In this document: one piece after another, positions 1-11,076 of the stretch
Layout of the letters: each line of letters opens with the position of its first letter
How positions within the stretch are numbered: position 1 is the stretch's first letter
From: Paralithodes platypus
Lineage: Eukaryota; Arthropoda; Malacostraca; Decapoda; Lithodidae
Reading direction: 5' to 3'
Assembly (NCBI GenBank): GCA_032716605.1
Contig: CM064572.1
Span: 37,402,010 to 37,466,009, forward strand
DNA length: 64,000 nucleotides
Translations under genes and position numbers: made by a program
Notes under the pieces: model-generated
The model's input: the letters and a program-made list of their open reading frames with translations, nothing else
Told to the model about the DNA's origin: nothing
The model's database searches: none

Positions 1-245
1 TTTCCTATAAATTCCTTCTGGGGATTTCGAAGCCCAGCAACTTCCAACTTCCAGCAACTTCCAACTTTTTCATGTACAGTAATTGCCGGAGGAACGGAGG
101 GTGGGGAGAGAGCCTTCTTCTTTTCTATCCTTTCCTTCAACTTTCCTTCTCTATCGGATATGCCATCTCTACTAGAATTAAGTCCTGACCACCTCGTTTG
201 GATCGTAAGGTCTGTGTGGCCAGTGTATCTATGTAAATCTATGTA

Positions 246-353
246 AATCTAAACTACTGTTTGGACACTTGATCCTCAGTGTTTTGGAGGACAAGCCGCC
301 TAGAAGGGTCACTAGATCTGTTGTTGCTTGATTTCCTTTGTACTCCTTTGTAA
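246..353 (+). repeat. 3' tail fragment of the CR1/jockey-like element
   Basis: This stretch is nearly identical to the 3' end of the non-LTR copy at 57578-58690, including the CTTTGTACTCCTTTGT-type tail. It carries no coding sequence and represents a dead-on-arrival 5' truncation of the same family that is also found at 12794-14090. Confidence 0.8.
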
Positions 354-365
354 GGTGCGACGCAC

Positions 366-459
366 GCGCATATACACACACACACACACACACACACATA
401 CACACAGCTTGATGTAAAACACTCATGAAAACAAAACGAAGATAATACCGGCATCCCAA

Positions 460-529
<70 letters not shown>

Positions 530-626
530 GTAGCAATTTTGAGAGTGAGGGGAATTAATATGGGTGAAATATGAAAATTGCTGCGAATACGAAAGTTAAA
601 TTGAGAGGTTTAGAACTTTGATAACC

Positions 627-664
<38 letters not shown>
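366..664. repeat. (CA)n, (CT)n and (GA)n microsatellites
   Basis: A (CA)n run at about 370-406, a (CT)n run at about 461-528 and a (GA)n run at about 631-663. The short ORFs here are translations of these simple repeats. Confidence 0.95.
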
Positions 665-666
<2 letters not shown>

Positions 667-711
667 AAAAAATTATAAAGAAGAGAAGAGAAGTGGCGAT
701 AAACGTATCCC

Positions 712-768
712 GTTTATTATTCCTAGGGGGTAGAGGAGAAACGGATATAAATTAAATAACTAAACCTG
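712..768. repeat. 57 bp direct repeat, left copy
   Basis: Identical over 57 bp to 8203-8259 in the same orientation. The pair brackets the 7.4 kb block holding the chimeric RT ORF, the BEL gag-protease remnant and the SGNH ORF. It could be the remains of LTRs or of a shared untranslated region. A second short match (about 608-632 with 8888-8913) lies outside the pair but in the reverse relative order, so simple LTRs are not demonstrated. Confidence 0.7.
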
Positions 769-807
769 CAAACCCGCACCTACCTCAGCCAAGCCCAAGA
801 AAAACGA

Positions 808-3225
808 GTGCTTCTAAAGATTGACATGCGGAACGCATTCAACAGCATTCGCAGGGATGTCTTCCTCTGTGCAGCTCAAGAACACATCCCCACTCTGTAC
901 CCCCTACTTTGGCAGGCTTATTCCAAACCTTCAATCATGATTTTTGGCGAGACGGTAATCCCATCAGCGACCGGGTTACAGCAGGGAGATCCAGGTGGTC
1001 CTGCTCTTTTCTCAATAGGGGTGGATGCAGCAGCTAACAAAGTAAGGTCAGAACTGAATGTATGGTACCTGGACGATGCAACCTTGGGTGGGTCAGTAGA
1101 GAACGTTCTAACCGACCTAAATAACATCGTAACTGACCCCGGCCAGGTCGGGCTGATGATAAATGACACCAAATGTGAACTTGTCCTCCTCAACCACACA
1201 CGTGAACAAGTAGAAGAGACTCAGGCCCTGTTTCGAAACATATTGCCAGATGTAAAGATCCTTCAGGAGCACCAGCAAACCCTATTAGGTTCCCCACTAA
1301 CTCTGGCAGCAATCCCACCAGCACTTCAAGTTAAAAAGGAGGAGCTTCAACGTCTCGTGAGTCGCCTAATACACATCGATGCCCACTCAGCTCTGGCCCT
1401 GCTCAAGAACTGTTTCTCCATCCCAAAACTCCAATACCTCCTGCGCACATCGATGACTTACACGAACAATGGTGGCCTCCAAGAATTAGACAGCATAATC
1501 CGAGAAGCAGTGACCAGCATCACCAACGTGGAATTTAAAGAACGGGCCTGCACACAAGCCACCCTTCCTGTCCGCCTCGGGGTCTTGGGCATACAGAGAG
1601 CCTCGGATATTGCCTCCCCAGCCTTTATCTCTTCCCTCATCGCGACCAACGACCTCGTATTGTCCATCCTTTCTTCTCAACCCGGAACGACACTTAATGG
1701 GGACGTAACAGCAGCGATTAACACCTGGAAGGGAAGTACAGGGGTAGAGGAGGAGCCTCAGGGTACCTCCAGGAGCAAGCAGAAAGCGTGGGATACCATC
1801 TCGGCGAAGAAAACTCAAGAAAATCTCCTAACCAATGCAGACCAGGTTGCAAAAGCACGCCTCCAGGCAGCCGCCCGTTCGGAGAGTGGCTTGTGGTTAC
1901 ACGCCATCCCCATCCCACCTCTTGGAACGTTGCGCGACGTTGACGTCGGAGACCACCCACCCTTCAAATCAGTGCCCTATAGGGTGCCCCCTATTAAACT
2001 TCCGGCCCTACGGGCGGAGTTGGAGTATATGTTGCAACAGGGACTGATCGAGAAGGGGGCGGTAAAGTGGACATCTCCCGTAACGCTGCAACCTAAGCCG
2101 GATGGCAAGGTGCGCTTCTGTGTTGATTACCGCAGGCTAAACGGCTTGACTCCCACCAACCCACATCCTCTTCCCCGGGTCGATGACTGTGTAGACATGA
2201 TTGGCAGGGCCAAGTTCTTGACCAAGGTGGACCTGGTAAAAGGTTACTGGCAGGTGCCTTTGTCTGAACGGGCGAAAGAGGTGCGTGGTTTTGTGGTGGA
2301 TGGTGCTACATATCGTTGTAATGTCATACCGTACGGTCTAAAGAACGCACCAGCGACCTTCCAAAGCTTGATGAACGAGTTGATGGCTGACATTCCGAAC
2401 TGTACCGTGTACCTGGACGACGTCATTATCTACGATGACGATTTCAAGAGCCACTGTGAACATGTAGAATCCCTATTTAAGAAATTAAGCGAGGCAAACT
2501 TGGTGGTCAACCTGGGAAAGTGTGATTTTGTGCGGGCTACCGTGCAGTATCTGGGGTTCATGGTGGGTTTGGGCCAGGTGTGCCCCACACAGAACAAGAT
2601 ATTGGCTATTAACCACTTCCCCAGGCCGTCCACCAAGAAGCAGATCATGAGGTTTTTGGGCATGATTGGTTACTACCGCCGCTTTATAAAGGGCTATTCT
2701 ACTGTGCTGGCTCCTCTGACGGACCTATTGGCCAAAGATAGAAAGTTTAAGTGTGAGTTTGAGTGTGAGAGGGCTTTTTTGCTAGTAAAACACCTGTTGT
2801 GTACTCACCCAATCCTCAGGGCCCCGGACTTTAGCCGACCATTCCAGCTGGCAACTGATGCCAGTGGTGTGGGGGCTGGTGCCGTTCTGATGCAATCAGA
2901 CGAAGATGGGCTGGAGCACCCAGTCAGTTTCTTCTCAAAAATGTTCAACTCAGCGCAGAAGAACTATTCAGTAGTTGAGAAGGAACTGCTGGCGATTGTG
3001 CTAGCGCTCAGGCACTTTGAGGTGTATGTTCCAGCCTATGGACCAGTTGTGGTGATCTACACCGACCATCACCCCCTCAAGGTCCTGAATCAATTCCATA
3101 ACCAGAATATGAGGCTGACCAGGTGGTCATTAATGTTGCAGGAATACAAGCGAGACATACGCTATATTGCCGGTTCTGAGAATGTGATTGCAGATTGCTT
3201 ATCGAGGGTGGAAGACCCGGGGTAG
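808..3225 (+). CDS. Chimeric ORF: non-LTR-type RT fused in frame to Ty3/gypsy RT-RNase H
   Basis: One uninterrupted ORF of 805 codons holds two unrelated reverse transcriptases. Residues 1 to about 375 are a non-LTR-type RT fragment: motif A-like IDMRNAFNS, GLQQGDPGGP, and YLDD at 87-90. Its C-terminal part breaks off inside a segment resembling WLHA. From about residue 376 (near base 1935) a Ty3/gypsy RT begins with DVDVGDHPP, then VDYRRLN, LTKVDLVKGYWQVPL and YLDD at 535-538. An RNase H follows with the D-E-D-D residues visible (ATDASG, EKELLA, YTDHHP, ADCLSR). The stop comes right after RNase H and no integrase follows, as expected for Gmr1-like elements where integrase precedes RT. The reading frame opens at a GTG with no Met context, so the N-terminus is a truncation. 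It is most likely an accidental junction of two element fragments; whether it is transcribed is unknown. Confidence 0.85.
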   Translation: MLLKIDMRNAFNSIRRDVFLCAAQEHIPTLYPLLWQAYSKPSIMIFGETVIPSATGLQQGDPGGPALFSIGVDAAANKVRSELNVWYLDDATLGGSVENVLTDLNNIVTDPGQVGLMINDTKCELVLLNHTREQVEETQALFRNILPDVKILQEHQQTLLGSPLTLAAIPPALQVKKEELQRLVSRLIHIDAHSALALLKNCFSIPKLQYLLRTSMTYTNNGGLQELDSIIREAVTSITNVEFKERACTQATLPVRLGVLGIQRASDIASPAFISSLIATNDLVLSILSSQPGTTLNGDVTAAINTWKGSTGVEEEPQGTSRSKQKAWDTISAKKTQENLLTNADQVAKARLQAAARSESGLWLHAIPIPPLGTLRDVDVGDHPPFKSVPYRVPPIKLPALRAELEYMLQQGLIEKGAVKWTSPVTLQPKPDGKVRFCVDYRRLNGLTPTNPHPLPRVDDCVDMIGRAKFLTKVDLVKGYWQVPLSERAKEVRGFVVDGATYRCNVIPYGLKNAPATFQSLMNELMADIPNCTVYLDDVIIYDDDFKSHCEHVESLFKKLSEANLVVNLGKCDFVRATVQYLGFMVGLGQVCPTQNKILAINHFPRPSTKKQIMRFLGMIGYYRRFIKGYSTVLAPLTDLLAKDRKFKCEFECERAFLLVKHLLCTHPILRAPDFSRPFQLATDASGVGAGAVLMQSDEDGLEHPVSFFSKMFNSAQKNYSVVEKELLAIVLALRHFEVYVPAYGPVVVIYTDHHPLKVLNQFHNQNMRLTRWSLMLQEYKRDIRYIAGSENVIADCLSRVEDPG

Positions 3226-5463
3226 ATCATCACAGGGGTAGCCTCCTACTTTGGTTTTATTAGTATGTTTACGTCTGGTGCTTGTTGGCTCGCGTGTGTA
3301 GCCCAGCGTATTGGGTCGTAAAGTAGGAGTTGCTGTGTTGGTATAGAAGTAAAAAATAGGCTTGCCCCTGTAGTGCAGCCGCCATAAACATATTAAAAAT
3401 ATAAAAATCCTATAAAAACTCTTTCTTTGATAGTTACATTTTTTTAAGTATGTTATAGCAGAAATTCTGAGTTGTACTCCTCTCAGAAGGCTGGGCTAGT
3501 GAAGCTCGCTCTTATGAGCATAACTATGTAGTTTAATCTATTGTGTTGGGAAGGGTTGTTAATTTTTATAATGTGTTATTTTGATGAGAACTGTGCTTTA
3601 CATTTCATTGTCGCTGGGTGGCTAGGAGTGGCGAATTTTGTATGGGTTCTGCGTGTCAGATTTAGAGCTCATAGTTGGAGCCTCTTAAAAATCTTGGGTG
3701 GGGTGTGACGCTCACCGCTTCCCCCAGAATCGCATGGCTTACTCGCTAGGACTCGCCAGGGCAGAGAATATAGCTACAGTCTACCTATCATTGTGTACTT
3801 TCCTTCTCGAGAAAGCTTGTGTTGCAGAGAGTTCAGAACTGTTCTTTATTTTCGTCTGTCACAATCTTTTCTATTTTATTTAGTCAATTGAAAGTATTGT
3901 GTTAAGTAGTTGAATGATGGGAAGGCGAGCGCGAGAGGGAGAGAGAGAGAGACAAGGTGGTGTGACTTGGTAGTGAGTGTGGCGTGTGGCTGGCCCCCCT
4001 TACATAGGCCTTGCAGGATTCGTTGCCTCCTGCCTAACACTGCCTACTACGCGGCTGCTTACTGGGCGACTGTCGTGTGCCCTCGTGCCATTCTTGCGAA
4101 CTGGGACTCCAGCCAGGAGGTCCATGGGAATATCCTGATGAGATCCTTCCCAGACAGCATACTCTAAGCATCTCCCTTGAACTGTCCCACACTCTTGTCT
4201 TAGAATCTTTCTCTCCTACTGCCTCTATCATTTCCACTACTTCCTCACCTTTTATTAATATCAATTCCCCTCTGGTTCTCTGCATCCACACCTTGAATTG
4301 GTGGCCAGACTGTATTATATGCTGGATCTCACATTTCTTATGTACTAGATTAAGGTTGAAGATAGTCATTGTCTTTTTGGGAGATTGTATTGCTCAGACT
4401 GTCTCCATCAATCACTAATGTTTCTACAGGGTTAAATAATGCTAGACTAGGGATCAGGTACCTTGCTGTTGGGATTTTCAATGTGTGTAGGCTACTTTTG
4501 AGCTACACGACACTACGGATTCTGTGGGTTACCTGGGTGGATCTTTTGTCTGTGTACCTTGGAGTTTAGACTGTGTAGTGCGTGAGGGCTGCTTGCCTAA
4601 TCCACCCAACACTGTTCTAACTCTATTTGCTTTTACTTTTGAGGGTCGCCAGGAGGATACTCGATACTTGTGATCGAGAATCCTCAAGAGAGCACCCCTT
4701 CATATTAACGTAATCAGGCCGCACAGACCCAAGGTCCACACTAGGCTAGGAGCTGCCTTGCTCCACCAGAATTCTGTACCTTTGCGCATCCCAGCTAGAC
4801 TTTGTTAACCCGGGTAGACATTAGCTGGATTAGATCATATACTCTTTTATGCATACCCATTATTTTTACACAAGCATTTTGAGGTCTAGGTTGCTGTAGA
4901 GAGACACAACCAGCATAGACCGGTTTTGTTAATAGGAGTACTATTTTTTTGTGGCTAGCATTATTACAGTTGCACCGCTTATAATATTCTTGTGTCCAAT
5001 AACATTATATGTCCAGCCTTTTTGTGTATTTAGCCTACACGTGCATTGTCCTGCCTCCTGCTATTTTGTGGTTCCATTTCCGATACGTTCTTCTTAGTAG
5101 CATCCAACATTTTTCAGAAGATTCCTTGTTCGGTGCTTGAGGACTTTACAACACTTTCTTTCATAAAGGAGTGACAGATATTATTGATTAAAGTAACGTT
5201 AAGTAAACCTTCTTCTTGTTTGCATTAGATCACTCTTGGGATTTAATTAAGTTACCTATCTTTTCCTTGTGTACCATAACTAAGCAACCATATGTTATAG
5301 GTAATAGGCTGTTTCAGAGAACATCAGCCTATAGTAGAAGCACATAGATACTGAGAGTTAAGATACCCCGCTATCGCAGATATAACTCTGGAGGGTATAA
5401 TATTATGTGTTCTTTGTTTGACGGGATTATATATCAGGGGTTGGATCTAGCGTGTCCGTTGTT
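3226..5463. other. Non-coding stretch between retroelement fragments
   Basis: Downstream of the RNase H stop there is a short purine-rich tract (CACAGGGG near 3230) and about 2.2 kb with no convincing coding region. Short ORFs at 3698-4569 show no recognisable domain. It may be the 3' untranslated region or LTR of the gypsy part; I could not find a second copy of it in the window. Confidence 0.5.
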
Positions 5464-5467
5464 GCAT

Positions 5468-5920
5468 TTATGCCAGTCTTGTCCAATGTATAAGAGCCAC
5501 TGATTTATACGAGACCCGATCGTAACACCGAGCCTTGATAGCATTTACCTCCATCCCTAATCCTCTCCCTGGTTTGTATACTGGTAACTCCTCCACCACT
5601 ACGGCCCTCAATTTATGCACCCTTCTTCTGCGATGATAGGTTAACTCTACTATTTCATACTCAGTACTACCAAGTGAGCCAGTAAATCCCTGGAGCCTTA
5701 GCTGTTCCTTACTGACCCTAATGTAATCAAGCTGCGATAAAGCAGAGCGCAAGATGAAGGTACGTTGCGAACATTGGTCCAACAAAGCTCTTACTTTACT
5801 GGTATGACCGTTTCTGTCGGTCAAGGGAATCTGAATGGTAGGTAACAACACTGCATTACGGCCCGAAGCCACAGCCATGGTCACTGTTGGTTCAGGGGCC
5901 ACTGGTTGTCCAGTTTTCAA
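5468..5920 (-). pseudogene. BEL/Pao retrotransposon protease remnant
   Basis: The 150-residue translation resembles the DUF1758-type aspartic protease of BEL/Pao elements: LLPTIQIPLTDRNG, then a putative active site LLDQCSQRTFI, then RLQGF and VEELPVY blocks. Family members normally have D-[ST]-G in the active site; here it reads D-Q-C, so the protease is probably dead. The ORF stops near 5468, where BEL homology ends abruptly without RT, RNase H or integrase. It lies just downstream (minus strand) of the gag remnant, separated by stop codons. Confidence 0.75.
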
Positions 5921-5976
5921 GGCGTGGTGTCGGACACAAATAATTAAAATGTTTCTGTTAGCAGAATCGGCACGGC

Positions 5977-7073
5977 CTAATTTATAGAGTTAGTACACCC
6001 CTGGCTGCCATGTTCTGACGACAGGCACCCAACGCACAATTTCAACTGCCTTGCTCTATTGGCCTTGGCGGGACTGTTCTTGTATTTAGCACACTTTGCC
6101 CAAAAATGTCCTGTCTTTAAACACAACTTACATCCATACTTCTGCTTGGTATCGGGTTTCTGATACACAGCATATGCTGCTGTTGCGGTCGCCCCAAACT
6201 GTTCTAGTGGATTATGTCTACTTTCTAGATTGCACACTTCAGTCTTAAACACACGAACATATTCATCCACGTCCAGCCAGTTTTCTTTCAATTCACGCTT
6301 AATCACCTCAGAGAGTGCACTAGGAAGTTTATTATGCAACAGTACTGCACACATTTCACTTACTGTTACATCCATAGAGCGTAATGACTCTAATGCACAC
6401 TCAAATGATGCGGAAAAATCTTTCAGAGCATTGACCTCCTGGCTAGGATGCGGGAGATTACACAGTTTCGCTATGTGAGCTGCCTTGATGCGATCCTTTT
6501 GACCATAACTGTTTTTTAGAATATTGACCGCTGGTTCATAACTTGCAGCGACCAAACTAAACCCACTAACAATTTGTAGAGCCTCACCACTAAGTTGTCC
6601 CTTTAGATCCGTAAATTTCTGAATGTCAGTTAAGTCCGTTTGGGAGTGAACATTACAATCAAAGAGCTCCCAGAAACCCACCCACTGTGTTGGATCCCCG
6701 CCAAAAACTGGCAACTTCAGGGAGGGTAGCTTAATACCCTTCTGTTCCTACTTGCTGCGCTATCATGAGACCTACCAGTAGTGGTTGTCTGGAGAGCACT
6801 ATCCAACTCAGCTAACTGACTGTTTACTTGATTAACATACTGCATATCTTTCACCATCTCCTCTTCTAACTGATCATCTGAATATAAGCTATACAACTCT
6901 ACGTTATACGACTCGATATCAGCTAGGGCCTTTTCTACACTCATTTTCACACCCTTTACATCATGCAGTGTAGCAGCATGTTCAATAAAATCAGACAGGT
7001 TAGAGGTAAGCTTAGTAATCCCTCCCTTCTTGGCGGCCCTGAACCGCCGCAATGACTTTATTTTCTCCTCCAT
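5977..7073 (-). pseudogene. BEL/Pao retrotransposon gag remnant
   Basis: Two overlapping reading frames make up a gag. 7073-6717 encodes an N-terminal helical segment starting EEKIKSLRRFRAAKK. 6714-5977 encodes the DUF1759-like capsid region (PVFGGDPTQWVGFWELFD, LKGQLSGEAL) and a zinc knuckle, CKLCLKTGHFWAKC (CX2CX4HX4C), followed by a second Cys-rich block. The frames are offset near base 6745, so a frameshift has broken the gene. The order gag then protease on the minus strand is normal for BEL/Pao; the rest of pol is missing. Confidence 0.8.
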
Positions 7074-7336
7074 TCTTAAAATATTTACGGTAACTAAAGC
7101 TTAAGGAACAACAATACTAATCGTCACTGTAGGCTAACCTATTCTAATCTATTCTAAGCCGAGTCTAACCTACTTACATTGATGACGACAGCAACCAAGC
7201 AAATTGAAGCATGCAGATCGCGTGCCCCCTGTGAGTTTACAAACGATAAAAAAAAGGAAATTTACATATATCATATTACTCTACTTTACAATATTTTACT
7301 TTACTAGGCTATAATAAATTTTAACAAATTACAAAG

Positions 7337-8152
7337 TTAATGCCTGAAAAAGAAAGGAAAGGAAAGAGAAAGAAGGACCAAGACTCCTCTGAAGGAGGAA
7401 CAGCCGCAGCCGTCGTCGTAGTCTTGAGATCTCGCCTGTTGCGTCGACTGCTCTTCCTCAGCCCTGTCCTTCTTCTCAAAGAAGGCACGCGCTCTGTCCA
7501 GTAGCCTATCTAATACCTTCCGGCTCCCTGGCGCATCTAAATGAACTCCGTCCCACAAGTCGGTCTTACTCATTCCCATGGCAAAGTACCTCTGTTTGGT
7601 GAATGGGAGATTTCTCCGCAAGCGGAGGTTCACACCATTTTTGGCCCTTTTATATTCCTCGGGGGTCATACCCCTAGGGCTTATCCTAGACTCCAGACTT
7701 ATCACCAGACAGTGACCCACAGTCCTTTGCTCAATCTCTTCAGCCAGAGACTGGTGTCCGAGGGCCACCTGCTGAAGGTCAGTCTGCAGGGTCAAATCGT
7801 TGCCCCCGAGGATCAGGAACGTAAGATACGGCTTGTAGGTTAGGAGCGCATCCCAGGCCGAGGTCTGCCTGACAGTGTCCACCCTTGCCCCTGGTCTATA
7901 TATCTGCTTAACAAAAAAAGCAGGGCACTGCACTGGACGGTCCAGCGGAAAATCCCGGACATACGAATGGCCGAAGAGGGCCACCTTTCTCAAGGACACA
8001 GGGTAACCACCGGACGATGGCACACACTCTTGGCCGACGCCCCCCGCCCTTGCAGCCTTCCCCGGTGTGCCCCTCGACATTCGTCCACTGGATCGCCCAG
8101 CTCTACACAAAGGCAGACAAGTCAGGCCTAATACCCCCCCAATTCCTATCAA
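7337..8152 (-). CDS. SGNH/GDSL-type esterase domain ORF, probably retroelement-borne
   Basis: An open 271-codon frame. The hydrolase blocks are visible: block I around residues 58-65 (LFGHSYVR, candidate nucleophile Ser63), block III GGND at 116-119, and block V DGVH at 201-204 (candidate Asp201 and His204). An Arg/Lys-rich tail is followed by a hydrophobic C-terminus. SGNH domains are known as accessory ORFs in several retrotransposon groups, for example Ngaro-type YR elements and some CR1 elements. Here the ORF sits on the same strand and 263 bp upstream of a BEL/Pao gag, so it may be an extra 5' ORF of that element or an independent fragment. Substrate unknown. The Met chosen is the first in the frame; the true domain starts near residue 50. 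Confidence 0.65.
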   Translation of the reverse strand: MIGIGGVLGLTCLPLCRAGRSSGRMSRGTPGKAARAGGVGQECVPSSGGYPVSLRKVALFGHSYVRDFPLDRPVQCPAFFVKQIYRPGARVDTVRQTSAWDALLTYKPYLTFLILGGNDLTLQTDLQQVALGHQSLAEEIEQRTVGHCLVISLESRISPRGMTPEEYKRAKNGVNLRLRRNLPFTKQRYFAMGMSKTDLWDGVHLDAPGSRKVLDRLLDRARAFFEKKDRAEEEQSTQQARSQDYDDGCGCSSFRGVLVLLSLSFPFFFRH

Positions 8153-8202
8153 TATATAACAGATGGCCCAGAATCCTGGTCACACGGCACCAATTATATC
8201 CT

Positions 8203-8259
8203 GTTTATTATTCCTAGGGGGTAGAGGAGAAACGGATATAAATTAAATAACTAAACCTG
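8203..8259. repeat. 57 bp direct repeat, right copy
   Basis: Same sequence and orientation as 712-768. It lies about 50 bp upstream of the SGNH ORF start on the minus strand. Confidence 0.7.
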
Positions 8260-10040
8260 GAAAGATGAATTGGCCTAGGCTATACAATAATACCGGTCGG
8301 CGGTTGACTTACGTGTTAAATTGTATATGTAGGCTATCTGTGGTAGTCCCAGTAATATCTATGAAGTACTTCTAGTATTAAAGGAACTTAGCTGTGATGC
8401 AAAGAGTGTAGGTTAGGTGATAGACATGTTGGGAGGCGAATATCGGGGAAGTTTTGGTGTTATGTGGCAGCAGTTGGCAGTCTGTCTTGGGGGGGTGAAG
8501 TCTGTGTGAAGTGTGTCTGAGATTCCCTTTTGTCGTGACAATATAAAATATATTTAAGGGTTTTATATTGTCCCCCGTGATTAAATAATAAGGGAAAATA
8601 ACTAAGATATAATTGGTGCAACCACACTAATATTTATCCACAAAGATAAATAAAGTAATGCGTATAAACAAAAAGGAACCAGCTGTCGTGAACCCGGGAA
8701 ATTCAAACTACGTATCTATACCAGGATTCACGACAAAACGAGATTAATAAAAGAGTAAGAGAAACTAGATTAATGAATGAAAGCTCATCTGGTGGTGGGT
8801 AGGTGGAAAAAGAGAGAGGTAGAGGATAAGATAAAACAAGTAAAAGAGTAGATACAGAGAAGAAGAGACAACTGGAGATATAGCTGCGAGGTTTAGAACT
8901 TTGATAACCTAGAGAGAGTGAGTCAGAGAGAATATGTTGGGGGTAGGTGGGAAGAGATAGAAGTAAAGAAAATAGAAGAAGAAAAGAAGAGAAGAAAACA
9001 GAGATAACAAGAGGCAATGGAGATAAATATAGAGAACAGAAGGGGAGAAAGACAACTAATAAGAGAAGAGGAGAGGCCATTAACCAGAAATAGAAGAAAG
9101 TAGAGAATATAAATAGAATGATAGGATAGGAAAGAAGAGACGAGATAGACGAGACTGTAATATAGTAGTAACCGGCCGGCCGGAAATTTACAAATTTATC
9201 TAGTTGGGGATCTTCGGGTGTATTTTTAGAGATCGATGGAGGTCTAGAATGGAAACTAACAGTGTAATAAACAGATAATAAATATGCAAATATATACGCC
9301 CATCCCCCCTTAATGTAAGACCTCCATATTTAGTGGCATCACTGGGATATCGTTAAGGTCTGTGTAGCTGTTGTATTTATGTAACACACACACAGAAACA
9401 CACACACACACACACAAATTGTAACTCTTTCTCTCGATTTTCTCCTAAACCATGAACACACACACACACTCACACGCACAAACACACTCACACACTCCCA
9501 CTCTCTCTCTCCCTCCCTCCCTCCACCGTCTCCTAAACCATGCTATTTTTATTCATTGTATGCCCCCCCAAAGTTTTCCAATTACAAATGGTGGCAAACT
9601 CAATTTTTCATGGTAGTCGTGCGCCCTCCCCGTCTTCCATAATATTCGATTTCCGAGCTGGCAATAACGTGAATGTATTGTTATTAGATTTTATTTGCAT
9701 GTGTGAGAGGGAAGGGGGAGGGGAGAGGGGTTTGGGGGAGGTGATAAGGGAGGGAGGGGGGAGTGGGAGGGGTATCGCTATTAGTGTAAATCCCTTTCTG
9801 TATCTACCATATTTATACTTCCGGTATCTATCTATCATTGTAAAGCACTTCCGGTATATCTCTATTATTGTAAATCCCTTCCCCATTGTATTCAGTGATA
9901 GTTTGGTCTGTTCCGCATTCAGGTGCATACACAACAATTCAGCAATGTTGTTCCCTGTGCATAATACTTCTAAAAGATTCCGCGTATTCAGTTTAGCACC
10001 ATTTCCGCCATTCTACTGTAGGTACGGTATATTAATTTCA
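8260..10040. other. Non-coding region with simple repeats
   Basis: AG-rich stretches (8770-9140), (CA)n near 9388-9415 and 9460-9500 and CT-rich sequence to 9530. An inverted pair, TTGTCGTGA-type, occurs around 8680-8745. The ORF at 9540-10094 has low complexity and no domain. I see no exon here. Confidence 0.7.
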
Positions 10041-10257
10041 GTGTTTGTTAGTGCAGTACCATTGCTGTCCTTTTCATTTTATGCTTGCTACTAATAGACG
10101 ATTTTATTCAGCTTAAGCAGGGCTTCCAGCAATTAACAGGCTTCGAATTATCTTAATTACCCTTCATACTACCACAGATCCCTTTTAAACTGCACATAAC
10201 TGTCTAAATATAGCTAGAATCAAATGAAAAAGATGTTACCGGTACAAAATGAGTTAA
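10041..10257. mobile_element. MITE family D, copy 1
   Basis: About 215 bp related to copies at 42669-42885, 53096-54000, 55966-56181 and 57463-58794. Shared blocks are TAGACGATTTTATTCAG near one end and an inverted counterpart, CTGTCTAAATATAGC, near the other. The right end is a GAGTTAA motif. Confidence 0.7.
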
Positions 10258-10531
10258 TGTTTAGTCTAGATTCGACTAGTATTGAGTTTTTACAATAGAA
10301 TAATGTTGTGTTTATATCCCTTGTTGTAAATTTATTATAATAGGTGGGCATCATTAGGTGTTAGGAGTCTTTTCATCAATTTTTCCCCTTTTCCATCCAT
10401 TCATGTAAACAAGATACATTACAATAACAATTTTCTAACATTCATCCCATTTAAAAAAATATATATTTGATTAAAAACAGATGAACTAAATTAAACAGCA
10501 ACATTATCTAATTATCCATCCTTGTTTCTAG

Positions 10532-10608
10532 ATTCGACAACCCCGCCAGCGTAGCCCTAACACCCACCCGCCAGCTGACCTACAACTACCTGCTGAGCGT
10601 CAACGCCC
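10532..10608 (+). pseudogene. Broken copy 1 of TMTC3 exon
   Basis: After an acceptor-like TTTCTAG the frame reads [16 protein letters not shown] and on to VNA, matching the first 25 residues of the intact exon at 11168-11326. It is then cut by the foldback MITE at 10609. No splice donor remains. The intron sequence just upstream also resembles that of the intact copy, so this is a DNA-level duplication rather than a retrocopy. Confidence 0.85.
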
Positions 10609-10980
10609 ACCTTGCTTTTTTTCTCTTTCTCTCCCTCTCTCTTTGGCTTGTATCCATTCGGCCCCATTCAGCCCCATTCAGCCTACTGGTTTAAGATGTT
10701 TACCCCTATCCAGGTGTCAATATTTTCCTGGCGAGCGGTAGCCAGCCAGCATATATATATATATTTTTGTTTTGACAAGATAAATTTGTACATTTTTCGA
10801 TAGAAAAATGTCTCCGGCTAAGCTGGATTTCTTCATCTCGCTATCGCTCGCCTGGAAGAAATCGACACCTGGATAGGGATAAACTTCTTAAAACAGTTGG
10901 CTGAATGGGGCTGAATGGATACAAGACAGGGAAAGAGAGAAAAGGAGAGAGAGATAAAAAAAGCCTGTGACCCTCCTTAA
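10609..10980. mobile_element. Foldback MITE family A, copy 1
   Basis: About 370 bp, the two halves being near reverse complements around an AT-rich centre. Each arm carries a CTCTTTCTCTCC-like tract, a CATTCGGCCCCATTCAGCC-type block and a core, GCGAGCG..AGC. The right end is CCCTCCTTAA; the left end is missing where it meets exon copy 1. Confidence 0.85.
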
Positions 10981-11030
10981 ACCGAATATAAACAGCGATA
11001 ACTGTGTAAACCTCCATCCTTGTGTTCCAG

Positions 11031-11076
11031 ATTCGACAACCCCGCCAGCGTCGCGCTAACACCCAAAGGGCAACTG
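11031..11076 (+). pseudogene. Broken copy 2 of TMTC3 exon
   Basis: Acceptor GTTCCAG followed by 46 bp encoding [15 protein letters not shown], then an abrupt switch into a terminal fragment of MITE A (11077-11119). The upstream intron again matches that of copies 1 and 3. Confidence 0.8.

Noticed and set aside
7541..7843. 100-codon ORF on the + strand
   Set aside because: Shadow of the SGNH ORF on the opposite strand.
712..8259. The 57 bp direct repeats as true LTRs of one intact element
   Set aside because: The block between them holds elements on both strands, and the only other shared segment is in the wrong relative order.
9540..10094. 184-codon ORF
   Set aside because: Low complexity, overlaps MITE D and GA-rich sequence, no recognisable domain.
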